From: Luscinia megarhynchos
Taxonomy: Eukaryota > Chordata > Aves > Passeriformes > Turdidae
Length of the DNA stretch: 64,000 nucleotides
Assembly (NCBI GenBank): GCA_034336665.1
Contig: CM067585.1
Coordinates: 1,487,001 to 1,551,000 of the forward strand
Direction of reading: 5' to 3'
Shown: positions 42,355 to 52,862 of the stretch, piece by piece
Numbering within the stretch: position 1 is the stretch's first letter
Layout of the letters: each line of letters begins with the position of its first letter
The notes under the pieces: generated by a model
The model's database searches: none
What the model was told of the DNA's origin: nothing
The model's input: only the letters and a program-made list of their open reading frames with translations
Translations under genes and position numbers: made by a program

Positions 42355-44945
42355 CAGGGTTGGTGTCCCCTGGTGCCACTGGGGGTGTGACACGTGAGTT
42401 TGTGTCCCCTGATATCACTTGGGGTGTGGGGGAATTGAATTTGTGTCCCCTGGTGCCACTCTGGGTGTGACACTTGAATTTGTGTCCCCTGGTTTCACTT
42501 GGGGTGTGGGGAATTGAGTTTGTGTCCCCTGGTGTCACTTGGGGTGTCACACGTGAATTTGTGTCCCCTGATATCACTTGGGGTGTGGAGGAATTGAATT
42601 TGTGTCCCCTGGTGCCACTCTGGGTGTGACACGTGAGTTTGTGTCCCCTGGTGTTACTGGGGTGTGGGGGAACTGAGTTTGTGTCCCCTGATGTAATTTG
42701 GGGTGTGACACTTGAATTTGTGTCCCCCGGTGTCACTTGGGGTGTCACACGTGAGTTTTTGTCCCCTGATATTATTTGGGGTGTCACACGTGAATTTGTG
42801 TCCCCTGGTGTCACTTGAGCTGTAGGGGAATTGAATTTGTGTCCCCTGATGTCACTCTGGGTGTCACACTTGAGTTTGTGTCCCCTGGTGCCACTTGGGG
42901 TGTGGGGGAATTGAGATTTTTATCCCCTGATATCACTTGGGGGTGTCACACGTGATTTTTTGTCCCCTGGTGCCACTCGGGGTGTGACACTTGAATCTGT
43001 GTCCCCTGGAGCCAGTGGGGGTGTGACATTTGAGTTTTTGTCCCTTGGTATCACTTGTGGTGTGACATGTGAATTTGTGTCCCCTGGTGTCACTGGGGGA
43101 ATTGATTTTTTGTCCCTTGGGGTCACTTGGGGTGCGACACACGAGTCTGTGGCCCCTGGGGTGTGACACTTGAATTTGTGTCCCCTGATATCACTCAGGG
43201 TGTGGGGGAATTGAATTTGTGTCCCCCGGTGTCACTTGGGGTGTCACACATGAGTTTTTGTCCCCTGATATCATTTGGGGTGTCACACGTGAATTTGTGT
43301 CCCCTGGTGCTCCTGGGAGTGTGGGGGAATTGAGTTTGTGTCCCCTGCTGTCACTGGAGCTGTGACATTTGAGTTTGTGTCCCCTGGTGCCACTCAGAGT
43401 GTGGGGGAATTGGGTTTTTGTCCCCTGATGTCATTGGAGGTGTGAAACTTGAATTTGTGTCCCCTGATATCACTTGGGGTGTGGGGCAATTGACTTTGTG
43501 TCCCCTGGTGTCACTCTGGGTGTGACACTTGAATCTGTGTCCCCTGCTGTCACTTGGGGTGTGACACTTGAATTTGTGTCCCCTGATGCCCCTGGGGGTG
43601 TGGGGGACCTGAATTTGTGTCCCTTGGTGTCACTGGGTGTGTGACACGTGAGTTTGTGTCCCCTGCTGTCACTGGAGCTGTGACATTGGAGTTTGTGTCC
43701 CCTGGTGCCACTCAGGGTGTGAGGGAATTGAGTTTTTGTCCCTTGGTATCACTTGGGGTGTGACACTTGAATTTGTGTCACCTGGTGTCACTTGGGCTGT
43801 AGGGGAATTGAATTTGTGTCCCCTGGTGTCACTTGGGGTGTGACATTTGAGTTTGTGTTCCCTGGTGCCACTCAGGGTGTGGGGGAATTGAATTTGTGTC
43901 CCCTGGTGTCACTTGGGGTGTGATATTTGAGTTTGTGTCCCCTGGTGTTACTGGGGTGTGAGGGAATTGAGTTTTTGTCCCTTGGTATCACTTGGGGTGT
44001 CACACTTGAGTTTGTGTCCCCTGGTGCCACTTGGGGTGTGGGGGAACTGAGTTTGTGTCCCCTGATGTCATTTGGGGTGTGACACTTGAATTTGTGTCCC
44101 CTGGTTTCACTTGGGCTGTAGGGGAACTGAGTTTGTGTCCTCTGGTGTCACTTGGGGTGTGACACTTGAATTTGTGTCCCTTCGTGTCACTTGGACTGTG
44201 ACACGTGAATTTGTGTCCCCTGATATCACTTGGGGTGTGACACTTGGGTTTTTGTCCCTTGGTGTCACTTGGACTGTGACATGTGAGTTTGTGTCCCCTG
44301 GTGCCACTTGGGGTGTGAGGGAATTGAGTTTTTGTCCCCTGATATCACTTAGGGTGTCACACGAGTTTGTGTCCCTTGGTGTCACTTTGGGCTGTAGGGG
44401 AATTGAATTTGTGTCCCCTGATGTCACTCTGGGGTGTGACACGTGAGTTTGTGTCCCCTGGTGCCCCTGAGGGTGTGGGGGAACTGAGATTTTATCCCCT
44501 GATATCACTTGGGGGTGTCACACGTGATTTTTTGTCCCCTGGTGCCACTCGGGGTGTGACACTTGAATCTGTGTCCCCTGGTGCCACTGGGGGTGTCACA
44601 TGTGAGTTTGTGTCCCCTGGTGTCACTGGGGGAATTGATTTTTTGTCCCTTGGGGTCACTTGGGGTGCGACACATGAGTCTGTGGCCCCTGGGGTGTGAC
44701 ACTTGAATTTGTGTCCCCTGATCTCATTGGAGGTGTGACATTTGAATTTGTGTCCCCTGGTATCACTTGGGCTGTAGGGGAATTGACTTTGTGTCCCCTG
44801 GTGTCACTCTGGGTGTGACATTTGAGTTTGTGTCCCCTGGTGTTACTGGGGTGTGGGGGAATTGAGTTTTTGTCCCCTGGTGCCACTTGGGGTGTGGGGA
44901 ATTGAATTTGTGTCCCCTGCTGTCACTTGGGGTGTGGGGAATTGG
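42355..44945. repeat. 39-bp minisatellite, about 66 copies
   Basis: Consensus unit is tttgtgtcccctggtgtcac followed by ttggggtgtgacacttgaa, with length variants (gtgtgggggaattgag ending) and sequence variants (gatatcac, gtgccac). A block at 42,895-43,180 is repeated at 44,483-44,715 with the same order of rare variants (agatttttatcccctg; gtgattttttgtcccctgg; ggggtgcgacacacgagtc / ggggtgcgacacatgagtc; gtctgtggcccctgg), with an internal loss of about 40-80 bp. Translations with V/S/P/G/D-rich strings are artefacts. Confidence 0.97.
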
Positions 44946-45710
44946 GATTTCAAGAGCTGCTGGGAAGTTGCAGAACCCACCTGGGGCACCAGGAAAACCC
45001 CTCGGTGCCCGAAGGAAAACGAGAAGTGCCACCGTCTGAAACTCTTTTCTCACATCTGACTTCACTAAAATGATATTTCTGAAATTTCATTTCGCTGCTC
45101 TGAAATTTCGGTGGTGGCAGAGGTGCCACTGAGAGTTTGCCGGATTTTCAGCCAATGAACCCTAAGGAATATTTGCTAACAACCCTGAGGATAATTTGCT
45201 AACCGTGGAGATCCCGAGCACAGGCTGCCGTCCCAGACGAGCTCTGCAGCTCCTGCTGGGAGGAGAATTCCCTCTCAGTCCCTTGGATGCTGCACAAGGG
45301 GTCAATGGAAGCTCCTTGTTTGTGACCAGGACTTTGCAGGAATGTTTTGGGATCATTTTGAGGATTTTTGCCAACGGGTTCTGATGCTCCAGGAGAGCCC
45401 CTGCACGAGCACAGAGGCTCCAAATCCACACTGACCCTTTGATTTAGCACCTTTTTATACTTTGTTCTAAAGCTCAGTGGCAATGCAGGGGGAAAAGAGC
45501 TGAAGCTGCTGCTCTGGTGAATGTGTCAGTTCCCATTTGCAAATCCCCCATTTCTGAATCCACCCAGCAGGGCTGGAGCATCTGATGCCATCCTGTGCCA
45601 CGGGGCTGCTGTCACCCTGAGGAGCTGCCAGCTGGGCCAGGAGGGCTCTGGGTCAGGGCCAGGGTGTATCAGGCAAAATTAGCAACTTGTTCACAGCCTG
45701 GAGAGCAACT
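44946..45710. other. Unique DNA, no gene recognised
   Basis: Single-copy. The 94-codon minus-strand frame at 45,199-45,483 has no recognisable domain. Confidence 0.4.
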
Positions 45711-46110
45711 CCTTTCCTTTCCTTTCCCTTTCCCTTTCCCTTTCCTTTCCTTTCCCTTTCCTTTCCCTTTCCTTTCCTGCATCCTTTCCTTTCCTTTCCT
45801 TTCCTTTTCCTTTTCCTTTCCTTTCCTTTCCTTTCCTTTCCTTCTTCCCTTCCCTTCCCTTCCCTTCCCTTCCCTTCCCTTCCCTTCCCTTCCCTTCCCT
45901 TCCCTTCCCTTCCCTTCCCTTCCCTTCCCTTCCCTTCCCTTCCCTTCCCTTCCCTTCCCTTCCCTTCCCTTCCCTTCCCTTCCCTTCCCTTCCCTTCCCT
46001 TCCCTTCCCTTCCCTTCCCTTCCCTTCCCTTCCCTTCCCTTCCCTTCCCTTCCCTTCCCTTTTTTTCCCCCCTTTTTTCCCCCCTTTTTTTCCCCATTTT
46101 CTTTTCCCCT
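45711..46110. repeat. Polypyrimidine array CCTTT/CCCTT
   Basis: Starts with cctttcctttccctttcc (45,711-45,840), then about 43 perfect CCCTT pentamers (45,845-46,058), then coarse C4-6/T5-7 runs. Identical pentamer type to 8,273-8,395. S/L/P/F and minus-strand G/K/R/E frames are artefacts. Confidence 0.98.
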
Positions 46111-46994
46111 TCATCACTTTAGGGAAGGAACAATCCCTGTGGGAAAGGGTTTTGGGATAGCACAGCTCCAGAATTCCATGGTGGGTGGGTTTTTTGGGGC
46201 AGGGGCACTCGAGGGCTGTGCACAGAGGGAAAGAGGCTCAGGAAGCAGAATCTCCACATGCCCTCAGCAGGATCTGGGCCTTTTTTTGGCCCTTTTTTCT
46301 TTTCCAATTTATCTCCTCCTCTCCTGGTGACAGAAATCCCGAAGCTCTGGCAGATGCAGGGTGCAGAAGGGTCCAGGTTTGCTCCCTCTGCTGCTCCAAG
46401 AGATGAAAATAAAAGGCAGGAAGGGCTGAATGAACCCTGCAGGGGTTCAGCGCTCAGTCTGCCTGAAGGCTTCTGCCTTCTCCAAGTTTCTGCTGATTTT
46501 CCAGTTTTTCCTGGCCGTGGACCTGACCTCCTGCTCACTTTTCCCATCCTCTCACGCTGTTAAATCTGGCCCAGGGCAGCGTGGGGTGAAATCACATCTC
46601 CCAAATTCCCTCCCAGCAAGAGAGCTGTCCCAGGGCTGCCCATCCATCCTCTCCCTCCCTGTTTTCCAGCTGTCCCAGCCATTCCCGGCCTGCCAGGGCT
46701 GTCCTGTGCTGCGGGATGTGGCTGGAATTCTCCTCCAGCTGGAATTCTCCCCCAGCTGGAACTGCTCGTGCTGCAGGGTGAGAGATTTAAAGGCTGTTTG
46801 AAGATTTGTTTCCTACTGAAGTTCATCCAAACGGACAAACCAGGCTGGGGAAAGCTCCAGTCCTGGATTTTCTGCCCGGGGAGGAGGGATAAGATCTCAT
46901 TCCCTGCGGTGGGATGGACAGCCCTGGCTCCCAGGAGTGACCACGAGTGTTTGGGATGTCCCCTTCCAGAGGGGACAGCCAAAATCCACCAGGG
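46111..46994. other. Unique DNA, no gene recognised
   Basis: Single-copy sequence with a short tandem ccagctggaattctcc at 46,735-46,758. No gene recognised. Confidence 0.4.
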
Positions 46995-47350
46995 GAAAAG
47001 AAAAAAACGGCAACAAAAAAACCAAACCAAACAAAACAAAACAAAAAAAAAAAAAAACCAAAAAAAACCCCCACAAAAACCAAAAAACCACCAAAAAAAA
47101 CCACCAAAAAACAAAACAACAACAACAAAAAAAGCAACAAAAAAACAAAAACCCACAAAACAAAAACAAAAAAAAAAAAACCAAAAACAAAAACAAAAAC
47201 CACCAAAAACCCAAAAAAACCCAAAAACCCCAAAAAAACCCCCAAAAAAACAAACCCACAAAACAAAAAACCCAAAAAAACCCAAAAAACCACAAAAAAC
47301 CCCAAAAAAACCACCAACCAACAAACAAACAAACAAACAAAAAAAAAGCA
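46995..47350. repeat. A/C-rich low-complexity tract
   Basis: Runs of A interrupted by C, CC and CCC, ending in (caaa)n with acaaacaaacaaacaaac at 47,320-47,340. K/N/P/Q/T strings on plus and F/V/G on minus strand are artefacts. Complement type of 1,262-1,453. Confidence 0.96.
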
Positions 47351-48284
47351 GGAAAAACCCCTCCTGTTTGTGTCCCAGACTTTGAGGTTTTGCCAGTCCA
47401 AGGAGGGGACACAGGGACACTTTTTGTGTCCCCTCCGAGCCCCCCCAGCCTTGCTGGCCTTCCCCAGGTGTTGATTTTCCAGGGATTTTTCACATTCCAG
47501 GCTGTTTCCTGCCCCACAGCCTCTCCCACCTGTGCCTCATTGCCTGCATAATTAACCAGCGGGCTCGCTAATTGCCCCGTGTTAATTCAGGGTGGTAATT
47601 GAAATGGGAGCGCTCCTTTCAGAGCCCGGCTCTCTTTGTTTGGTGCCCGCGGGCTGGAGCTGAGCTCCCTCCCCTCGTCCCGATCCATCCCTGCTCAAAA
47701 CCAGCCCCGCGTCCCTTTCCAGAGTGCTTGACAATTTTTCCTGCTGCTCTTCCCTCCTTGTTGTTGTTTCTCCATCTGTCCGTCATTCCGGGGAGCTGTG
47801 CTGGCTTTAATTAATGAGGATTGTTGTTGGATTTGTGCTCATTATTCCTTCGGGAGCGGGGCTTTTATTTCTGCTGTTGGTTTTCCATTTGGAGCTGGCC
47901 TTTTCCAGCACAAAACCCGCTCAGTTTAAAGGGGATTATTGGGGTTGGGAGTGAGCACTTGCACTCAGCCTAGGCAGTACTTCCTTTAATTCTGAATTTT
48001 TACTTTGCTTTTGGCTGAAATCTTAATTTTTCACCTGGGGAATGACTGGGTGTAGAACGAGGAGATTTGGGATGGGTTAAACTGCAGCACTGGTGATTAA
48101 ATGTGGCTTTTAGGGGGATTTTAGGCACGAGTGAGGGACACAGGGACAGATCCATGGCATGACAAAGGTGCAGGACTCTCAATCTGCACTGGACCCGCTG
48201 CAAACCCCACACTGGAGCCTTTGGGATTTGCCAGGATGTCCCAGCCCGAGGTGTCCCTCAGCCCTGAGCTCACCTCTGAGCACA
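47351..48284. other. Unique island, candidate conserved element
   Basis: 47,530-47,950 is repeat-free with many ATTA/TAAT cores (cataattaaccagcggg, ctaattgccccgtgttaatt, gctttaattaatgagg) and CpGs. This is the best enhancer-like texture in the window, but only composition supports it. No exon recognised. Confidence 0.35.
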
Positions 48285-48772
48285 TGCAGGTGGTTTGAGC
48301 CCAGCTCTTTCCATGAGAGGCTGCAGGAGCTGTTCTCAGAGGTTTCCATGGCTGTTTATTCTCCCTCATCTCAGGATTGCTCTGCCCAGCTCACAGCTCT
48401 GCTCGCCAGACGTCCAGGGCAGAATCTGCCTGGAGAGGCAGGACTGATCTTTTATAGTCTGAATTACCTGCTGGGGGTTTACAATTATTTTCCAATACAA
48501 TACAACTTTGTTAAAGGGTCCAGCTCTGACCCCATCCAATCTAAAGTGCCAGCATGTCACCCAGCATGGATGGCACGGAGAAGAAGGAGGAAGAGGTATC
48601 CACACCCCAAATTCTCCATCTTGGCCACGTGTCCCTTATCACAATTATCCCCAAAAGTCTATTTATCTACGTTCAAACAACCTAATTTACACTTTACTAA
48701 TTTTGGTGGCTTGTTTCCATTCCCTCTGTGTTGGTAATTTCCCCCAGGGGTTTGAATTCAGCGCCTGAGACA
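48285..48772 (-). mobile_element. Solo LTR, family F
   Basis: On the minus strand: start near tgtctcaggcgctgaattc (48,772), TATA box actataaaagatc (about 48,447-48,459), polyadenylation signal gagaataaacagcc (about 48,353-48,365), and end caaaccacctgca (48,285). TATA-to-poly(A) distance of about 90 bp fits an LTR promoter/R region. No partner LTR or viral genes in the window. Confidence 0.75.
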
Positions 48773-49424
48773 CCAGGGTCTCACTCAGGGGTCTTTGGGA
48801 CCCTCACCAGGGGGGTTTAAACCTCCCAGGGAAGCCAGAGGAACATTCTGGACTCCCACACCTGGAGAGCTGTGGGACCAGTGGGATGCCCATGGAGCTC
48901 AGGATCCCGGGCTGCACAGCTGGACCAGCTGCCAGATGTCCCTGCATCCTGCTCTGAGTGCCTGAAAATCCCCTTCAAGCCAGGCCCAGCCTAGTCCCAG
49001 TGCTGGGCTTGGTCCAGCTCAGAGCTCCTTGTCCTACCCCCAGCGCCATTCCCAGCTGGGGGAGGAAGGGTTTGCTTGGAGATTTTCCTCTGGGTGCCTC
49101 TGGGACACCCAGCCCTGGTTAATTCAACCTCAGAGGGTGCTGAGGGTGCTGCCCCAAACCCCTGAGCTAGGCTGACTGAGCTCAGCTTAACTGGACCAGA
49201 CCCAGCCCTGCAGTGGCCGCTGGGCTGGGCTTTGCTGCTCCTGCCCAGGCTCTGACTCACGGCTTTCTGCACTTACTGGAAACCCAGCTCAGTGTTGCAA
49301 CACTGAATAAAACCCTCAGCCAAACCAAAATATTGATGAATGTTTCAATACTGAAGGGAAAAAAATCGTAGCTGAGGAATTGGGGCTTAATCTTAATTTT
49401 GTAGCCTGAGTTGTTTGCATGGTT
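48773..49424. other. Unique DNA, no gene recognised
   Basis: GC-leaning single-copy sequence. Open frames have no recognisable domain. Confidence 0.4.
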
Positions 49425-49512
49425 CCATGGCCAGGCTGGAGCAGCCTGGGGTAGTGGGAGGTGACCCTGAGGGTCTTTAGAGCCTTTACCCAACCCAAAT
49501 TCTGTGATTCCA
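49425..49512 (+). mobile_element. CR1 LINE with 3' terminus
   Basis: Sense CR1 3' end: ccatggccaggctggagcag, cctggggtagtgggaggtg, acccaacccaaattctgtga, ttcc. The octamer-type end lies at about 49,512. Confidence 0.8.
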
Positions 49513-49519
49513 GAATTCT

Positions 49520-49572
49520 GGAGCCAGGCTGGGAGAGCTGGGGGTGCTCCAGACAGGAGAAAGCTTCAGGGA
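49520..49572 (+). mobile_element. CR1 LINE internal scrap
   Basis: gagccaggctgggagagctg and ggggtgctccagacaggag, aaagcttcagggagagg resemble the CR1 region upstream of its tail. It therefore belongs to a second copy placed directly after the first. It grades into the GGAAA array, which may have started from its purine-rich end. Confidence 0.6.
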
Positions 49573-50749
49573 GAGGAAGGAAAGGGGAGAGGAGAAGGGG
49601 GAAGGAAAAAAGGAAGAGGAAAAAAGGGGAAAGGGAAGGGAAGTTTCAGGGAAGGAAAGGAAAAAGGAAAGAGGAAAGGAAAAAGGAAAAAGGAAAGGAA
49701 AAAGGAAAGGAAAAAAGGAAAGGAAAAAGGAAAGGAAAAAGGAAAGGAAAAGGAAAAAGGAAAGGAAAAAGGAAAAAGGAAAGGAAAAAGGAAAAAGGAA
49801 AGGAAAAAGGAAAAGGAAAGGAAAAGGGGAAAAGGAAAGGAAAAAGGAAAGGAAAAAGGAAAAGGAAAAGGAAAAGGAAAAGGAAAGGAAAAAGAGGAAA
49901 AAGGAAAAAAGGAAAGGAAAAAAGGAAAGGAAAAAGGAAAGGAAAAGGAAAAAGGAAAGGAAAAAGGGAAAAAGGAAAGGAAAAAGGAAAAAGGAAAAGG
50001 AAAAAGGAAAAGGAAAGGAAAAAAGGAAAAGGAGGAAAAGGGAAAAGGAAAAAGGAAAGGAAAAAGGAAAAAAGGAAAGGAAAAGGAGGGAAAAGGGAAA
50101 AGGAAAGGAAAAGGAAAAGGAAAGGAAAGGGGAAAAGGGAAAAAGGAAGGAAGGAAAAGGAAAGGAAAAAGGGAAAAAGGGAAAAGGAAAAAGAGGAAAA
50201 GGGAAAAGGAAAAAGGAGGGAAAAGGAAAAGGGAAAAAGGAAAAGGAAAAAGGGAAAAGGAAAAGGAAAAAGGAAAGGAAAAAGGGAGGAAAAAGGGAAA
50301 GGAAAAAGGAAAAGGGAAAAGGAAAAGGAAAAGGGAAAAAGGAAAAGGAAAAGGAAAAAGGAAAAAGGAAAGGAAAAAGGAAAAAGGAAAGGAAAAGGAA
50401 AAAGGAAAAGAAAAAGGAAAAAGGAAAGGAAAAAAAGGAAAGGAAAAAGGAAAAAGGAAAGGAAAAGGAAAAAGGAAAGGAAAAGGAAAAAGGAAAGGAA
50501 AAGGAAAAAGGAAAGGAAAGGAAAAGGAAAAAGGAAAGGAAAAGGAAAGGAAAAGGAAAAGGAAAAAGGAAAGGAAAAGGAAAAGGAAAAGGAAAAGGAA
50601 AAAGGAAAAGGAAAGGAAAAGGAAAAGGAAAGGAAAAAGGAAAGGAAAGGAAAGGAAAGGAAAGGAAAGGAAAGGAAAGGAAAGGAAAGGAAAGGAAAGG
50701 AAAGGAAAGGAAAGGAAAGGAAAGGAAAGGAAAGGAAAGGAAAGGAAAT
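49573..50749. repeat. GGAAA/GGAAAAA purine array, 1.18 kb
   Basis: Mixed ggaaa, ggaaaa and ggaaaaa units; the last 110 bp (50,638-50,748) are perfect GGAAA pentamers, suggesting the most recent expansion at the right edge. A gggaaggggaagtttcaggg segment at about 49,632-49,650 resembles the gaaacttccctt units of 8.4-9.0 kb. K/G/E/R frames up to 497 codons and minus-strand F/P/L/S frames are artefacts. Confidence 0.98.
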
Positions 50750-51171
50750 TCTGTGGCTGTGCAGGAATTCCCAGGGGCTCCATCCCTGGGGCAGCAGGAC
50801 AGAGGCCCCAGCTGGGTTTGGTGCCTGGATTGTGCCTGAGGCTCTCCCGGGGGATTTTTGGGACCTTGGGGGTCCTGTCCAGCTCGGAATGTTCTGGGAT
50901 TCCCTGAAAATAAAAGAAGAGGTTCCAGGGCTGAGAACAGCCAAAGGGAACTGAAATCAGTGCAGGATCCACGTGGATAAATGGAATTTTCAGGAGCAGA
51001 TTTGTGCTGAATTCCTGGAATTTTATTGGCAGAGTTTTGGGTGTTCCTTTTCCTTTTTTTTCTGTGAAGGAATTGCTTTATTTATTTTTATTATTTTTTT
51101 TTAATTTTTATGTGTCTCTTGTTGCACTCTCTGTATTTATATAATAACCTCTGCAAGAGATAGATGGGAAA
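50750..51171. other. Unique DNA, no gene recognised
   Basis: Single-copy sequence that becomes T-rich after 51,050. Confidence 0.4.
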
Positions 51172-51330
51172 TTATATTTATATTTATATTTATATTTATA
51201 TTTATATTTATATTTATATTTATATTTATATTTATATTTATATTTATATTTATATTTATATTTATATTTATATTTATATTTATATTTACATTTATATTTA
51301 TATTTGCATTTATATTTATATTTATATTTT
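51172..51330. repeat. TTTATA hexamer array
   Basis: About 26 hexamers tttata, with rare tttaca and tttgca variants at the right. Translates to Y/I or K/Y strings. Confidence 0.98.
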
Positions 51331-51631
51331 TTGGGGTTTTTTTTATTTTTATATTTTTGTCCTTTCATGTTTTTATATTTCCATCTCTATCTCCTACCTG
51401 TGAATCCCCCCTTCCATGAATAATTTATCCCAGCCTGGCTGGCACTTCCTACAGATTACTCTGAATTCCAGGAAAGCCTTGCACAAAGAGTGAGAAATCC
51501 AAATGATTAAATAAAAAAAGGAAAAAAAGTCATTCAATGTCACCAGAGGAACGTGGGAATAATAAACCAGTGTCACTGCAGGGGAGGTGACAGCTCCTCA
51601 CCTGTCACTGGGGGGAGGGAGACACTGATTT
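51331..51631. other. Unique DNA, no gene recognised
   Basis: T-rich, then single-copy sequence. Confidence 0.4.
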
Positions 51632-51852
51632 TCCTCTTTTTTCTCTTTTTTTCCCTCTTTTTTTCCCTCTTTTTTCCCCTTTTTTTCCCTTTTTTTTCCC
51701 ATTTTTTTCCCTTTTTTTCCCATTTTTTTCCCTTTTTTTTCCTTTTTTTCCTTTTTTTCCATTTTTTTCCCTTTTTTTCCCTTTTTTTTCCCTTTTTTCC
51801 CTTTTTTTCCCTTTTTTTCCTTTTTTCCTTCTTTTCCAACTTTTTTTTCCCT
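51632..51852. repeat. CCCTTTTTTT pyrimidine array
   Basis: About 20 units of cccttttttt type (9-12 bp) with a few cattttttt variants. Pure pyrimidine on the plus strand. Confidence 0.96.
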
Positions 51853-51955
51853 CCCCAGTGTGGTCACCCCCGTGCTGTCCCCACTCCCTGCAATCCCAGC
51901 AGGATTAAACTGTGGGATTTTAATCACTGGGAGTTTAGAATCATTTGTATCATTT

Positions 51956-52195
51956 CAGGAATTGGGATTTTAGAAGAATTGGGATTTTAGACTAATTGGG
52001 ATTTTAGAATAATTGGAATTTTAGAAGAATTGGAATTTTAGAATCATTGGGATTTTAGACTAATTGGGATTTTAGAATAATTGTGATTTTAGAAGAATAG
52101 GGATTTTAGACTAATTGGGATTTTAGAATCATTGGAATTTTAGAATAATTGGGATTTTAGGAGAATTGGGATTTTAGAAGAATTGGGATTTTAGC
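51956..52195. repeat. 17-bp minisatellite attgggattttagaata
   Basis: About 14 units of 17 bp, differing at the last three bases (ata, aga, cta, atc) and in gggat versus ggaat. A length of 17 bp is also seen at 15,706-16,062, but the sequences differ. Confidence 0.96.
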
Positions 52196-52377
52196 AGCTG
52201 CCCAGCCTCTCGTGGAGCTCTTCCTGTGGAAGAGGATCCAAACCCTCTGATGCTGCTGCTAATTTTAGGTAGTGATTAAAAATAATGTTATTTATAAATG
52301 AGCTGCCCTTGCTGAACTCCAGCCTGGGACCACAAGGTCCTGAAGGGTGGAAAAACCCTCTGAGGTCATCGAGCCCC

Positions 52378-52862
52378 TTTTCCATTTCCTTTTTCCTTTT
52401 TCCTTTTTTTCTTTTCCCTTTTTCCTTTTCCTTTTTCCTTTTTCCTTTTTATTTTTCTTTTTCCTTTTTATTTTTTCTTTTTCCTTTTTCCTTTTTTTCT
52501 TTTTTTTCTTTTTCCTTTTTCCTTTTTCTTTTTTCCATTTCCTTTTCCTTTTCCTTTTTCCTTTTTCCTTTAATTTTCTTTTTTCCATTTCCTTTTTCCT
52601 TTTTCCTTTTTCCTTTTTCCTTTTTCCTTTTTCCTTTTTTCCTTTTTCCTTTTCCTTTTTCCTTTTTCCTTTTTCCTTTTTCCTTTTTCCTTTTCCTTTT
52701 TCCTTTTTCCTTTTTCCTTTTTCCTTTTTCCTTTTTCCTTTTTCCTTTTCCTTTTTCCTTTTCCTTTTCCTTTTCCTTTTCCTTTTCCTTTTCATTTTTC
52801 CTATTTCCTTCCCCTTTCTCTTTCCCATTTCTTTTTCCTTTTCCTTTGCCCTTTTCCCTTCA
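52378..52862. repeat. TTTTTCC pyrimidine array
   Basis: About 65 units of tttttcc with occasional tttttcctttt, ttttatt and tttccattt interruptions, mainly left of 52,590. Opposite strand sense of the GGAAA array 2-3 kb upstream. Confidence 0.97.

Noticed and set aside
49461..50954. 497-codon open frame, K/G/E/R-rich
   Set aside because: Entirely translation of GGAAA-type repeats; two other plus frames and the minus strand are equally open.
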